DNA of 64,000 nucleotides from positions 1 through 64,000 of the IMG/VR virus record IMGVR_UViG_3300045970_000924, one strand, 5' to 3'. The notes beneath the pieces were generated by a model. That model worked only from the letters and a program-made list of their open reading frames with translations, made no database searches and was not told the origin of the DNA. Shown here piece by piece: positions 41,594 to 49,737 of this stretch. The position numbers were made by a program, and so were the translations under genes. Source of the stretch: a virus. Within the stretch, counting starts at the first letter, position 1. Every line of letters starts with the position of its first letter.

Positions 41594-41927
41594 GGGGCAC
41601 CCGTCCGCCGGAGCCGTCGCCGTAGCCGTCGCCGGAGCCGTCGCCGTAGCCGTAGCCGTAGCCGTAGCCGTAGCCGTCGCCGTAGCCGTCGCCGGAGCCG
41701 TAGCCGGAGCCGTCGCCGTAGCCGTAGCCGTAGCCGTAGCCGTAGCCGTAGCCGGAGCCGTCGCCGTAGCCGTAGCCGTAGCCGGAGCCGTAGCCGTAGC
41801 CGTAGCCGGAGCCGTCGCCGTAGCCGTAGCCGTAGCCGGAGCCGTCGCCGTCGCCGTAGCCGTAGCCGTAGCCGTAGCCGGAGCCGTCGCCGTAGCCAAA
41901 TGCGGGCACGGCTCCGCGCAGCACCAC
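41586..41927 (-). CDS. Gly-Tyr/Gly-Asp/Gly-Ser repeat protein, 113 aa
   Basis: GTG 41927 overlaps the stop of the gene before it, and the TAG overlaps the next gene's GTG; both fit the operon style. After VVLRGAVPAF come 48 consecutive Gly-X dipeptides: 28 Gly-Tyr, 11 Gly-Asp and 9 Gly-Ser, ending GGRVPRG. Such Tyr-rich, disordered repeats are known to drive phase separation or adhesion in other proteins. All six frames of the repeat are open, so the coding choice is uncertain, but this frame alone has both overlaps and no low-quality junction. Confidence 0.45.
   Translation of the reverse strand: MVLRGAVPAFGYGDGSGYGYGYGYGDGDGSGYGYGYGDGSGYGYGYGSGYGYGYGDGSGYGYGYGYGYGYGDGSGYGSGDGYGDGYGYGYGYGYGDGSGDGYGDGSGGRVPRG
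41608..41897 (-). repeat. Hexanucleotide tandem repeat, 48 units
   Basis: Read on the minus strand, about 290 bp consist of GGCTAC, GGCGAC and GGCTCC only. GGC and the final C are invariant; only the two middle bases vary. A 6-bp unit keeps every reading frame when copies are gained or lost. This is the longest simple repeat in the window. Confidence 0.97.
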
Positions 41928-42229
41928 TACTTGGCCCACGGGCTTGACTCCCACGCCGCCACGGCCTCCGGCGAGCACTCAGCCACGCAGGTGATCCCGC
42001 GCAACTCGATCCCCGGCGCAGCCGGGCCGATCTTCGCGCCCGCCTTCGGGCCGTCGCTCGCCAGGCCGAGGAAGCCGCGGTTCTCGATGGGCCAGTAGAG
42101 GCAGTTGCGCGCCCGCCTCAGCCGGATCGTCGGGCCGTCCGTCTCCGTCGCGTAGCCGAAAAACACGCCCCGGTCCGTCGTCACCAGCACCGCCCGCTCC
42201 TTGACCGCTGCCATCTTCTTGCTTGCCAT
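41927..42229 (-). CDS. Conserved phage protein of DUF6948 type, 100 aa
   Basis: The protein reads ERAVLVTTDRGVFFGYATETDG, then LRRARNCLYWPIENRGFLGLA, then APGIELRGITCVAECSPEAV. This is the compact beta fold found in many phage early operons. ATG 42229 has AAGGAG 7 bp upstream, one of the best ribosome sites here. Function is not known in the family. Confidence 0.75.
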   Translation of the reverse strand: MASKKMAAVKERAVLVTTDRGVFFGYATETDGPTIRLRRARNCLYWPIENRGFLGLASDGPKAGAKIGPAAPGIELRGITCVAECSPEAVAAWESSPWAK

Positions 42230-42232
42230 GTG

Positions 42233-42622
42233 TTACTCCTTGTTGGGTGCTGCGTTGGGATCCTGCGCCGCGCTCGCGGCGTCCTTTGCGGCCCCGGCGA
42301 GTTGCCAGGACCGGACCTTGTTGGTGCTCCTCACTCCCTCGGCGGCGTTGCGCATCTCGCGCGCGGCGGCACGCAGCGCCTCCCGCAGCCTCCCCGCCTC
42401 CGCGCGCGCGGCCTCTAGATCCCGCCGCTGGCGCTCTGCCGCGGTCGCGATGCTGCGCAGGCTGCCCGCCTCCTCCCGCAGCGCCGCCACCTCCCGCGCG
42501 TGCGCGGCGTCCTGCCCCGCTGCGCGCGTCTCCGCGGCGGCGGCGCGGGCGTGGGCGGCGTCACGCTCGGCCACCAGCGCGGCCAGGGCGTCTAGGTCGA
42601 GCGGGGTTTGCGTCGTCGTCAT
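42233..42622 (-). CDS. Alanine-rich coiled-coil protein, 129 aa
   Basis: Residues 10-110 are an almost continuous heptad coil of Ala, Glu and Arg (LVAERDAAHARAAAAETRAA, then LREALRAAAREMRNAAEG). Start ATG 42622 follows GAGGAGAGG. Its stop lies 3 bp before the DUF6948 start. It is probably a structural or adaptor protein. No motif for an activity. Confidence 0.6.
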   Translation of the reverse strand: MTTTQTPLDLDALAALVAERDAAHARAAAAETRAAGQDAAHAREVAALREEAGSLRSIATAAERQRRDLEAARAEAGRLREALRAAAREMRNAAEGVRSTNKVRSWQLAGAAKDAASAAQDPNAAPNKE

Positions 42623-42810
42623 CGCCTCTCCTCGAAGTCGAACCGCTCCCCTGCCTGCTCCATCACCGCTCGGTAGATCTCCTGCTGCACCAGCTGTGGG
42701 CTCGGGCGGGAGGTGTGCTTGCGCGCCCGGCGCCACCCTTGAGCGATCCCGATCTCCACCGCCTCGCTGAGCAGCTCGTAGACGCGAGGGCGCAGGCGGG
42801 CCTTAGCCAC
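42619..42810 (-). CDS. Small hypothetical protein, 63 aa
   Basis: This short helical protein reads RPRVYELLSEAVEIGIAQGW, then QLVQQEIYRAVMEQAGERF. GTG 42810 overlaps the stop of the upstream gene (GTGGCTAA) and its stop overlaps the next ATG. Its fold resembles small phage proteins of unknown function beside PUA-like genes. Confidence 0.6.
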   Translation of the reverse strand: MAKARLRPRVYELLSEAVEIGIAQGWRRARKHTSRPSPQLVQQEIYRAVMEQAGERFDFEERR

Positions 42811-43534
42811 GGGGCACCGCCTTGAACGACACCGCCCAGCACCAAGGGTTCGCGACCCAGCTGTCGGCGCCGTTGATGGCGCCCCAGACGAGCCGGAAGC
42901 AGTCGCGCGCCGCCCAGTCGCCGGAGTTGCGGGGCGCATCAGGGAAGCCCACTCGCGCGCAACCCTCCATGGACGCCGAGCCCCCGTGGAGCATCCCGGC
43001 CGCCAGCGCTGACGTCACTCCCTCGGCAGCTGCCTCCTCCTCGGTGATCGCCTGCAGCCGCTCGGCGCGCACGGCCGTCACTTCCAGCGTGAGGCGCGAG
43101 GCCCATCGGGGCATATGAATCGAGGGGGACTGCCTCACCCCGTAGCCCTTTGCTGCCCGCACGGAATCGCCGTCCATCGTCGCCGAGTAGCCAACGATCC
43201 TCGGGCGGCCTTCGTAGTCGCGGGGCGAGTCGGCCGGTTCGTCGCCAAAGTCGGGCGGCGCGATCCAGCAGTTCTCCTTCACCCAGAGGCGATCGCCGGG
43301 CGCGCCGTAGGGGCACGCGATCTGGTACTCGCCCTGCTCCGGCTTCAGCTTCATCCACTCCGCGTCGGGCGTCTCCCAGCCCCAGCAGGACGGGTCGTTC
43401 CAGCTTGGGCTCTTGTCGCCGCCCGGCCCGACGTAGTCGATCGGCGCCTTCACCACCCGGCGGGTCTGCGTCTTCTGGCCAGCCAGGAGCGCGCGTACCA
43501 TCGGCGCGCTGAAGAGGATCGGGCGCTCAGCCAC
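42803..43534 (-). CDS. PUA/ASCH-like phage protein, 243 aa
   Basis: The conserved layout is RPILFSAPMVRALLAGQKTQTRRV at the start, CPYGAPGDRLWVKENCW in the middle, HMPRWASRLTLEVTAVRAER, and LVWGAINGADSWVANPWCWAV at the end. This family is common in phage early operons and carries a PUA-like RNA or modified-base binding fold. It is typically next to a Gp37/Gp68 gene, as here. The activity is unknown. Confidence 0.8.
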   Translation of the reverse strand: MAERPILFSAPMVRALLAGQKTQTRRVVKAPIDYVGPGGDKSPSWNDPSCWGWETPDAEWMKLKPEQGEYQIACPYGAPGDRLWVKENCWIAPPDFGDEPADSPRDYEGRPRIVGYSATMDGDSVRAAKGYGVRQSPSIHMPRWASRLTLEVTAVRAERLQAITEEEAAAEGVTSALAAGMLHGGSASMEGCARVGFPDAPRNSGDWAARDCFRLVWGAINGADSWVANPWCWAVSFKAVPRG

Positions 43535-44369
43535 GGCTCACCTCGGGGAACTCGCGGATATGGAGGTCCGGTGCAAGCTCGTCGAGGATGCCGCCCTTCG
43601 TGTCGACAAGGTTGTTGGCCTTGGCGAATGCCGAGCCCGTCTGCTTGAAGAACGCGGGGACGCCGGCCGCCTTGCACTGAGCGAGGATCGAGCGCGCCCG
43701 TTCGATCTCCATCGGTCGCGCGCCTGGGCCGGACTCGCCACCCACGATCACCCAGCCGATGTGCGGGCACCCCTTGGGGTGGCGGTCGCAGTCGCCGTCG
43801 CGGTTGTAGTCGCGGGGGCAGCGGAGGTGCTCGGCGAGGTCCACCGGCCCGAGGAGCGGCTCCACAGAGAGGAAGCGCACGGCCGCAGGCGTGCGCTTCA
43901 GGTGTTCGATGCGCTCGGTGCGCTGCTGGTCCTCGACGGTGGTTCCCGCCCAGACGTTGCTCGGCCAACCCGATGCCCAGATCGGTGGCGCCAGGCGCAC
44001 CATGTTCTCGGGCCGCTTGGTGAGGATCTGCCAGTCGAGGTTCGGCGTCTTGGCGATGAGGTCCCAGAGCCGCTCGCGCTGCTCGTCCAGGTCGCGACGG
44101 TCCTCGAAGACGTCAGCCATCGACGAGCAGAAGACGCGGGCCCGCACGCCGGCGGCGGCCGCCGCGCGCTCCCACTTCAGGGGCTCGTTCCAGTGGGCGT
44201 CTCCGAAGAAGCGGCGCGGAGCGACCGGCCCCCAGTGCTTCTCGGGGCCGCCGCGGAACTTGTCCCAGGCCTCGGCGTAGCAGTTCGTGCAGCCCGGTGA
44301 GACGCGCTGGCACCCCCACCACGGATTGAACGTGTGGTCCGTCCAGGCGATCGCGGTCTCAGTGCCCAC
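43527..44369 (-). CDS. Phage Gp37/Gp68 family protein (DUF5131), radical-SAM-like
   Basis: This 280-residue protein starts TAIAWTDHTFNPWWGCQRVS, then PGCTNCYAEAWDKF with a Cys-x2-Cys-Tyr motif. It continues SSMADVFEDRRDLDEQRERL, LTKRPENM, and WVIVGGESGPGARPM. This is the standard Gp37/Gp68 sequence plan. The Cys group resembles a radical-SAM cluster, though a reaction has not been fixed for the family. It overlaps the PUA-like gene by 8 bp, a pairing repeated in many phages. Confidence 0.88.
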   Translation of the reverse strand: MGTETAIAWTDHTFNPWWGCQRVSPGCTNCYAEAWDKFRGGPEKHWGPVAPRRFFGDAHWNEPLKWERAAAAAGVRARVFCSSMADVFEDRRDLDEQRERLWDLIAKTPNLDWQILTKRPENMVRLAPPIWASGWPSNVWAGTTVEDQQRTERIEHLKRTPAAVRFLSVEPLLGPVDLAEHLRCPRDYNRDGDCDRHPKGCPHIGWVIVGGESGPGARPMEIERARSILAQCKAAGVPAFFKQTGSAFAKANNLVDTKGGILDELAPDLHIREFPEVSRG

Positions 44370-44547
44370 GGCTGAACTCCTTGGCGGTAGCGTTGTGGTG
44401 AGCGAGCCGGACGGCCCGGCGGAGCGCCGGCGGGAGCGCGTTGATCTCGGGCTCGTGCTTGGCGAGCCAGTTGGCCCATTCGAACTCGTTGGCGAACCCG
44501 CCCTCGCAGCGGCGCAGCAGCTCGTCTGCCTTCTCTTGGACGGTCAC
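44359..44547 (-). CDS. Small hypothetical protein, 62 aa
   Basis: The product is helical: VQEKADELLRRCEGGFANEF, then EWANWLAKHEPEINALPPALR and VRLAHHNATAKEF. GTG 44547 overlaps the previous stop (GTGA), and its end overlaps the Gp37/Gp68 gene. Unassigned. Confidence 0.6.
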   Translation of the reverse strand: MTVQEKADELLRRCEGGFANEFEWANWLAKHEPEINALPPALRRAVRLAHHNATAKEFSRGH

Positions 44548-44804
44548 GGCTCGACCGCCTTGCCGGGCCGGAGGAGAGAGCGCGCGCGATCGAGTCGGGC
44601 CTTCTCTTCTTCCTCGGTCTCGAGCTTCTCGATAACCACCGACACCGCCAGCTCCGGCACGAGGAACCACTCGGCGCCGTGCACCAACCACGGCCGCCCG
44701 TCGATGTGCACGATGTCGCCGCGGGGCGGAACGCTCGGGAGCATCCGCTCGAGCAACCGCTTTCGCTCCATGCCGTAGAACCGCACCAGCACCTCACCGG
44801 GCAT
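44544..44804 (-). CDS. Hypothetical protein, 86 aa
   Basis: The N-terminal half is beta (VLVRFYGMERKRLLERMLPS, then RGDIVHIDGRPWLVHGAEWF) and the C-terminal half is a charged helix (EKLETEEEEKARLDRARSLL). It resembles a small SH3-like barrel. It overlaps both neighbours. Function unknown. Confidence 0.6.
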   Translation of the reverse strand: MPGEVLVRFYGMERKRLLERMLPSVPPRGDIVHIDGRPWLVHGAEWFLVPELAVSVVIEKLETEEEEKARLDRARSLLRPGKAVEP

Positions 44805-46749
44805 CGGAGGCCCCCGCGCCCAGCGCCAGCTTGTTGCGGCGCGCCTCGGCCTTCGAGGCCTTCTCCGCCGCCTTCGTTCGCAGGTTCGTCGCCCGACGCT
44901 CGTCGTAGGAGATGGCCGCGTTGTGCTCTTCGCACCACAGGCCCGTGCCGTCCTTCACTCCGAGCTGGTTCTTGCCGGGCGAGCCCTTCTCTCCACAGCC
45001 AACCACCTGGCAAAGCCGGGGGCGCCGGGCGTAGGTCCGCGGGGCCTTGATGCTCCCCGAGGTGGGCAAGGGCTCCTGGGTCGCTGCCGCGGGCTCGTCC
45101 TCCTCGCCTTCGATCTCTGGGGCTGCGTCGTTCGCCAGCCCGAGCCGCTGCGCGATCGCCTCGCAGTCCCCGCCTGCAGGGGGCTCAGCCGGTGCGGCGG
45201 CGGGCACCGGAGCGTGCTTGGCGCACCACCTTCCCGCGTCGGGGTCGCAGTCGTAGCAGGCGAACGCCCCAAGCGACGGCAGCGGCTCCCCCTCCTTGAA
45301 CGCTCCGGCCGGCGTCCCCTGCGCTTTCGACAGCTGCTCGCACTCGAAGCAGCACGGCTTGCCGTCCACCTTCCGTTTGGTCGGCTTCTCCCCGCAGGCC
45401 GTGCAGAGCTCGAGCCCGAGCGCCAGAGCCCGAGTGCACTTCTCGCAGCGCGCCACCGGCGAAGTCTCGGGCGCCTTCCACACCTGCCCGCCCACCGAGA
45501 AGCCGAACCCGCAGAGCGACGACCCGATGACGCCGTCGGGGAAGCAGTGCGCCTCCGGGTTCGCCATCGGGTTGTAGAGCCAGTCCGGCGAGTGAACGAC
45601 AGGCGCTGACTGCGGCTCCAGCGCGCCCACCTGGTCCACGGCATCGGGCCTCAGCTGCTCCTGCGTGGGCAGGCCCTCTCCGTGGTCGACCGGCGACGAT
45701 CCGAGGTCTCCACTGCTCGCCTCGCCCGGCCGGGTGTCGCCTTCGGCCGCACTTCCGCCCTTGGGGGCAACGTCGAAGAACTCGGACAGCTCCTTGACCA
45801 GCACGTCCGCGAACGCGGCCTGCGCGTTGCCGACTGCTCCGACCTCCGCCGCCAGGGTCTCGGGAACTCCGGTCGGCGGGGTCGGCTCACCAGTCCCCGG
45901 GGCAGCATCGCCGGGGCCGTCCAAGGATTGCACCGCGCTGGTGTCCGCGGGCTTCTCCTGCTTCACGGCGAGGCTCGCCTTGAGCGCCGCCATCAGGTCG
46001 GTCACGGGCTCCGCGGGCTTCTCCTCCGCGGGCCAGTCCTCGCTCGAGCCCGGCGCAGGTACCTCCCCGGGCGGCTTGAGGCGGTCGAGCGCTGCGGCCT
46101 TCACCACCGGCCGCCCGTACTCCGCCTCCATCTCCACCAGCTTCACGCACGAGGTGCCGCCCACCATGAACGGCGCGCCTTCGATCTTGCCCGTGAAGCC
46201 GCGCGGTCCCTTGTGCGGTTGGTAGATGGCCAGCGCGCCCGGTTGGGGCCACGCCGTCGTATTGGAGACAAGCCCCACCACCGCCACCGAGGAGGGAGTG
46301 GCCTCGATGTGCGGGGTGGGCTCAACCACGGCGGGTGTCGGGGCCGCCGCGGTCGTTTCGGTGGAAGGCCCGATGGGGACAGCCTTGACCTCGGCCTCCC
46401 GCGTCGGCTCGGCCGGTGCACCAGCCTCCTCGACGTGCCCGGGTTCAGTCCCGGCGCCCACGGATGAAGTCTCGGAGTGGTGCGCGTTCGCCCCGATGTC
46501 CGTCATCGTCGTGTTCACGATCTCGCGCATCAGCGGGAGCAGGGCCCGCGCCAGGCGCTCCTCGTCGAAGCCGGGTGCGGTGACGCACATCCCCCAGCGG
46601 ATCGCGCCGGGCTCCTGCTCGCACCGAACCTCGAGCCGCAGCGCCGTCACATTGTCATCGGCGGCGAGGTAGCGAACCAGCTCGCGCAGGCGGTCCACCT
46701 CGGCGGCGCTGTCGTGGTCCATCGGGGTCGCCTCGGCTGCGGGGTTCAT
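44794..46749 (-). CDS. Large hypothetical protein with disordered middle and Cys-rich C-terminus, 651 aa
   Basis: Residues 1-75 form a small alpha-beta domain (LRELVRYLAADDNVTALRLE). Residues about 80-150 are disordered, rich in Pro, Ala and Glu. Residues 160-240 hold a compact domain (NTTAWPQPGALAIYQPHKGP). Another disordered stretch follows to about 390. From 400 on come CEKCTRALALGLELCTACGE, CCFECEQL, CYDCDPDAGRWCAKH and CQVVGCGEKG, a row of zinc knuckles. I cannot name it. ATG 46749 has GGAGGAAG upstream. Confidence 0.6.
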   Translation of the reverse strand: MNPAAEATPMDHDSAAEVDRLRELVRYLAADDNVTALRLEVRCEQEPGAIRWGMCVTAPGFDEERLARALLPLMREIVNTTMTDIGANAHHSETSSVGAGTEPGHVEEAGAPAEPTREAEVKAVPIGPSTETTAAAPTPAVVEPTPHIEATPSSVAVVGLVSNTTAWPQPGALAIYQPHKGPRGFTGKIEGAPFMVGGTSCVKLVEMEAEYGRPVVKAAALDRLKPPGEVPAPGSSEDWPAEEKPAEPVTDLMAALKASLAVKQEKPADTSAVQSLDGPGDAAPGTGEPTPPTGVPETLAAEVGAVGNAQAAFADVLVKELSEFFDVAPKGGSAAEGDTRPGEASSGDLGSSPVDHGEGLPTQEQLRPDAVDQVGALEPQSAPVVHSPDWLYNPMANPEAHCFPDGVIGSSLCGFGFSVGGQVWKAPETSPVARCEKCTRALALGLELCTACGEKPTKRKVDGKPCCFECEQLSKAQGTPAGAFKEGEPLPSLGAFACYDCDPDAGRWCAKHAPVPAAAPAEPPAGGDCEAIAQRLGLANDAAPEIEGEEDEPAAATQEPLPTSGSIKAPRTYARRPRLCQVVGCGEKGSPGKNQLGVKDGTGLWCEEHNAAISYDERRATNLRTKAAEKASKAEARRNKLALGAGASDAR

Positions 46750-47351
46750 GCTTCCTCCGGCCAGAGCGTCTTGAACTCGGTCTTGAAGAGCAGCTCCGCA
46801 TCCACCCAGAACAGCGGCGCGACGTTGATGTGCCCGCAGCGGGCGCCGGTGAGGTTCCACGCCATCGGCCGCTCGCGAGGCGGGAAGAAGAAGCCCGCCT
46901 CCGTCGCCAGCAGGTCGTTGTCGGCGCGCTTCACCACCGCGGGCTCGAATCCCTTGAGCTGGAACCGGGTGGCGATCACCTCCATCACCAGCTTCTCAGC
47001 GTCGCGGTAGGCGGCCATCTGCGGCGCGATCTTCAGCGGCCGCACCATGTCGCCCACGTAGGCTTCAGCGGCGTCGTGCAGGAGCGCCCATCGCTCGATG
47101 TTCAGCCGCTCGTCGGGAGGCAGCGGCAGGTCTTCCGCCAGGATCTCGCGGACCCGCTTCAGCACCAGCGCCGAGTGCTGCGCCACCGAGTACGGCGCCG
47201 GCGTGTGGCCCCCGTAGCGGTTCACCAGCGCGAGCGAGTGCGCGATGTCGTGGAGCCGCACCTCCTCCACGCGGGGCTTGAGCGGAAAGAAGGCCACGCC
47301 GCTCGCCGTCTGCTGCCAGTCTGCGCGGCCGTTGTTCGCTGCTTCCGCCAT
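46746..47351 (-). CDS. HD-domain phosphohydrolase (YfbR-like)
   Basis: The metal ligands of the HD superfamily are all visible: YSVAQHSALV (His59), LLHDAAEAYVGDM (His92, Asp93) and VVKRADNDLLATEAG (Asp near 144). It is 201 residues, the size of YfbR-type 5'-nucleotidases that dephosphorylate dNMPs. In phages such proteins adjust nucleotide pools. ATGA overlap with the 651-residue gene. Confidence 0.85.
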   Translation of the reverse strand: MAEAANNGRADWQQTASGVAFFPLKPRVEEVRLHDIAHSLALVNRYGGHTPAPYSVAQHSALVLKRVREILAEDLPLPPDERLNIERWALLHDAAEAYVGDMVRPLKIAPQMAAYRDAEKLVMEVIATRFQLKGFEPAVVKRADNDLLATEAGFFFPPRERPMAWNLTGARCGHINVAPLFWVDAELLFKTEFKTLWPEEA

Positions 47352-47431
47352 GGTGCTGCTCCTCTCAGGTGTTCAGGCGGGGCCGGGCGTGATGCCCAGC
47401 CCTCCGGGTGCTGCGGAACTGCGGGGCTGGG

Positions 47432-47617
47432 CTACGCGGGCTCGAGGGCGGCCACGCCGATGACGGCGCCGGACAGCGAGGCGGTGCCGTTCTCGCTGTG
47501 CTCGTTGAACCACGCGATCTCGACGTTGCCGTCCGCCAGCTCGCGCACGACCGTGACGTCCGGCCCGCCGCTCTTCAGCTTCACGACGTCGCCGGCCTTG
47601 ATCTTCTCTTCGTCCAT
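47432..47617 (-). CDS. YodC-like DUF2158 protein, 61 aa
   Basis: This single small beta domain reads KIKAGDVVKLKSGGPDVTVV, then ELADGNVEIAWFNEHSENGT. That is the DUF2158 fold and its usual length. ATG 47617 has AGGAGC upstream. It stands alone with about 80-bp gaps on both sides. The family has no assigned role. Confidence 0.8.
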   Translation of the reverse strand: MDEEKIKAGDVVKLKSGGPDVTVVRELADGNVEIAWFNEHSENGTASLSGAVIGVAALEPA

Positions 47618-47713
47618 TGCTTGCTCCTGGTGCTGCGGGTTATCGAATCGGTAATGGGTATGAAGCGGGGAGGAAAGGGTCGCCGGGGTTCGACGCTGGG
47701 GAAGTGGCAGCGC

Positions 47714-48751
47714 CTAGAAGTGGATTTCCGCGTCCTTCACCGCGATGGCGATCGCCTGTTCCATCTGCTTGAGGTCGGCCTCGGTCAGGTCGCTGCTCTT
47801 CGCCTTGCCGGTGGTGGCCTTGACCAGCGCCACGAGGTGCTCGTCCTTCTCGCCGCGCTCGTACTCGTAGTCCGCGGCGATCGCCTGGATGCGCGCCCAG
47901 ATCGACGGGCCACCCGCGGCCGGCGCCGAGACGCCTGCGCCCTTGTTCGCCCGGCGCGCCAACTCCGCGTCGATGGCCGCCACGCCCTTCTCGTTGCTCG
48001 CCTTGAACTTCGCCTTCGCCGGGTCCGCGAGGCTCTCGGTGAAGCACTTGCGGTACCAAGCCAGGTCGCTCTCGCCGACCGTCTCGGGAGACGCGCCCTT
48101 GTTCTTCCCGAAGGCGAAGGTGAAGCCGCTGGACGCCGACCCGCCGCCCTTCGCCCCGGCCTTGTATTCGACCTTCGTGGCGCCGTCGGGCGTGATGTTG
48201 AACTGCGAGAGGAACGCCCACGAGAGCCCGCGCAGACCCAGCAGTGAGGTGACGCCGTTCACCTTGCAGTTGGAGTAGGCGGCCTTGAGGATGTTGCCCG
48301 AGTCGATCTCGTAGAGCTCCCGGCCCGCGTTCGTCTCGGTCCCGAGGAACACATCGCGCGAGCTGCAGGTGCCCATTCCCTCCACCGAGTCGAGCCCACC
48401 CGGCAGCGAGAACGTCGCCTCCACGATCCAGTCGTAGAAGCTCCCCTTCTCGTCGTGCCCCTCGATGCGCTGGCGCCGCGTGTTCGTGATCGAGACCCCG
48501 CAGCGCCGGGCCACGCTCTCCGACCCAGCCGCGCCCAGGTAGGGCTTGCCGTTCTGGTCGAACCAGTGCTCCGGCCGCGTGGCCGAGATCGCGTAGCGAA
48601 TGACGTTCTCGAACGCCTTGTTCCGCTGCTCGATGATGACCAGCGGGTCGACGCCGCGCACCCGAGGCGTGTCGTTCGGCGCCACCAGCGGCGCAGAGCC
48701 CACCACCTCGCCCTCGATGATCACACCGCTCGTCTGCTTTGCCGTGCTCAT
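47714..48751 (-). CDS. Conserved phage protein paired with the exonuclease (candidate recombination partner)
   Basis: This 345-residue protein contains SATRPEHWFDQNGKPYLGAAG, then SVARRCGVSITNTRR, then IDSGNILKAAYSNCKVNGVT followed by SLLGLRGLSWAFLSQF. I recognise this order from proteins encoded next to Cas4-like nucleases in phages. A role as single-strand annealing or DNA-binding partner is plausible but not shown. The C-terminal 50 residues are helical. ATG 48751 has GAGGGAGAG upstream. Confidence 0.65.
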   Translation of the reverse strand: MSTAKQTSGVIIEGEVVGSAPLVAPNDTPRVRGVDPLVIIEQRNKAFENVIRYAISATRPEHWFDQNGKPYLGAAGSESVARRCGVSITNTRRQRIEGHDEKGSFYDWIVEATFSLPGGLDSVEGMGTCSSRDVFLGTETNAGRELYEIDSGNILKAAYSNCKVNGVTSLLGLRGLSWAFLSQFNITPDGATKVEYKAGAKGGGSASSGFTFAFGKNKGASPETVGESDLAWYRKCFTESLADPAKAKFKASNEKGVAAIDAELARRANKGAGVSAPAAGGPSIWARIQAIAADYEYERGEKDEHLVALVKATTGKAKSSDLTEADLKQMEQAIAIAVKDAEIHF

Positions 48752-48774
48752 TGTCTCTCTCCCTCTGTGTTTGG

Positions 48775-49737
48775 CTATTGCCCGATACGGCGGATAGACC
48801 GCCGCCAATAGCTGCCCGGCTTCACTTCGTAGCCGCGCCGTTGAACTTCCTTGCTCGTGATCACGTAGTCGCCCAGCAGCACTTCCTCGGCCCGCGGAAG
48901 CGCGTCCTTCAGCTCCTCGTCGAGCGCCTTGAACTCCTTCGCGGCCTCGGCCAACTCCTCGCGGCGCTCGAGCATCACCAGCAGCTCAGCGTCATCGACC
49001 ACCTGCACGCCAGGCCCGAACGAGACGTCCGGCAGGCAGACGGTCGCGAACTGGCACCGGCCGCAGTCCTTGCTCTGCGTCCGCGAGGGCGGCTCGTCGT
49101 TCAGCACCGCGAGTTGCACGCGGTCCGCCTTGGCGAGCAGCTCCGCGATCCGCGCGTCGTCGCGGGGCACCGCGATGATCGTGGGCCACCCGCTCGCCTT
49201 GCTGAAGAGCACGAAGAGGTGGATCTCTTCGTCCGCCAGGAAGAGGTACGTGAGCGCCTGATCGACGTAGCGGCGGATGTGAGCGGCCTGATGGTGCCGC
49301 ATATCGTCCAGCGTCTTGATCCGCTCGCCAACCAAACCAAGACCTTTCACCTCACAAGAGACCGCCCGCGGCCATCCCGGCATCCGCACGCGCACGTCGG
49401 TGTGCCCACTGATCTGGTGCGCGCGATCCACGTAGTCGCGGCCGCGCTGCACGATCTCGCAGCCCATGTCCTCGAGCCGGCGGACGACGATCCGCTCCAT
49501 GTCCTTGCCCAACTCGAAGATCGCCTGAAGCTCCGGCTGGTGCGCCACACGCTCCTCGGCCGGCACCGTCCGCTCGTAGAAGAGAGCGCGCTCGCAGTCG
49601 TTGCCGATCGAGCTGGCGCGCGTGTTCGCGCTCGGGCCGTTCTTCTTCACCAGCGACTGCATGTAGCGCTGGTACGCGCGCGCCAGGTCGCTCGCGGGGT
49701 CGAACGCGGGAGCCTCCATCACGCTGGCCTCGCTCAT
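48775..49737 (-). CDS. Cas4/RecB-like PD-(D/E)XK exonuclease
   Basis: This 320-residue protein has the nuclease core GHTDVRVRMPG (Asp near 110) and VSCEVKGLGL (Glu-x-Lys near 128). It has a Cas4-type cysteine set: Cys46 in SIGNDCERALFY, then CGRCQFATVC (224-233, C-x2-C-x5-C). Those four Cys would hold an iron-sulfur cluster. This suggests a phage recombination exonuclease. It overlaps the HNH gene upstream by 4 bp and is followed by the partner gene after 23 bp. Confidence 0.85.
   Translation of the reverse strand: MSEASVMEAPAFDPASDLARAYQRYMQSLVKKNGPSANTRASSIGNDCERALFYERTVPAEERVAHQPELQAIFELGKDMERIVVRRLEDMGCEIVQRGRDYVDRAHQISGHTDVRVRMPGWPRAVSCEVKGLGLVGERIKTLDDMRHHQAAHIRRYVDQALTYLFLADEEIHLFVLFSKASGWPTIIAVPRDDARIAELLAKADRVQLAVLNDEPPSRTQSKDCGRCQFATVCLPDVSFGPGVQVVDDAELLVMLERREELAEAAKEFKALDEELKDALPRAEEVLLGDYVITSKEVQRRGYEVKPGSYWRRSIRRIGQ

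Noticed and set aside
41608-41897. The regular repeat as a possible CRISPR array
   Set aside because: There are no spacers. The unit is 6 bp and continuous, so it is a simple tandem repeat.
41511-42098. A plus-strand Val-Ala/Gly-Ala repeat protein (elastin-like) across the hexamer tract
   Set aside because: It opposes the operon direction, its ends are antisense to well-supported genes, and no ribosome site is seen.
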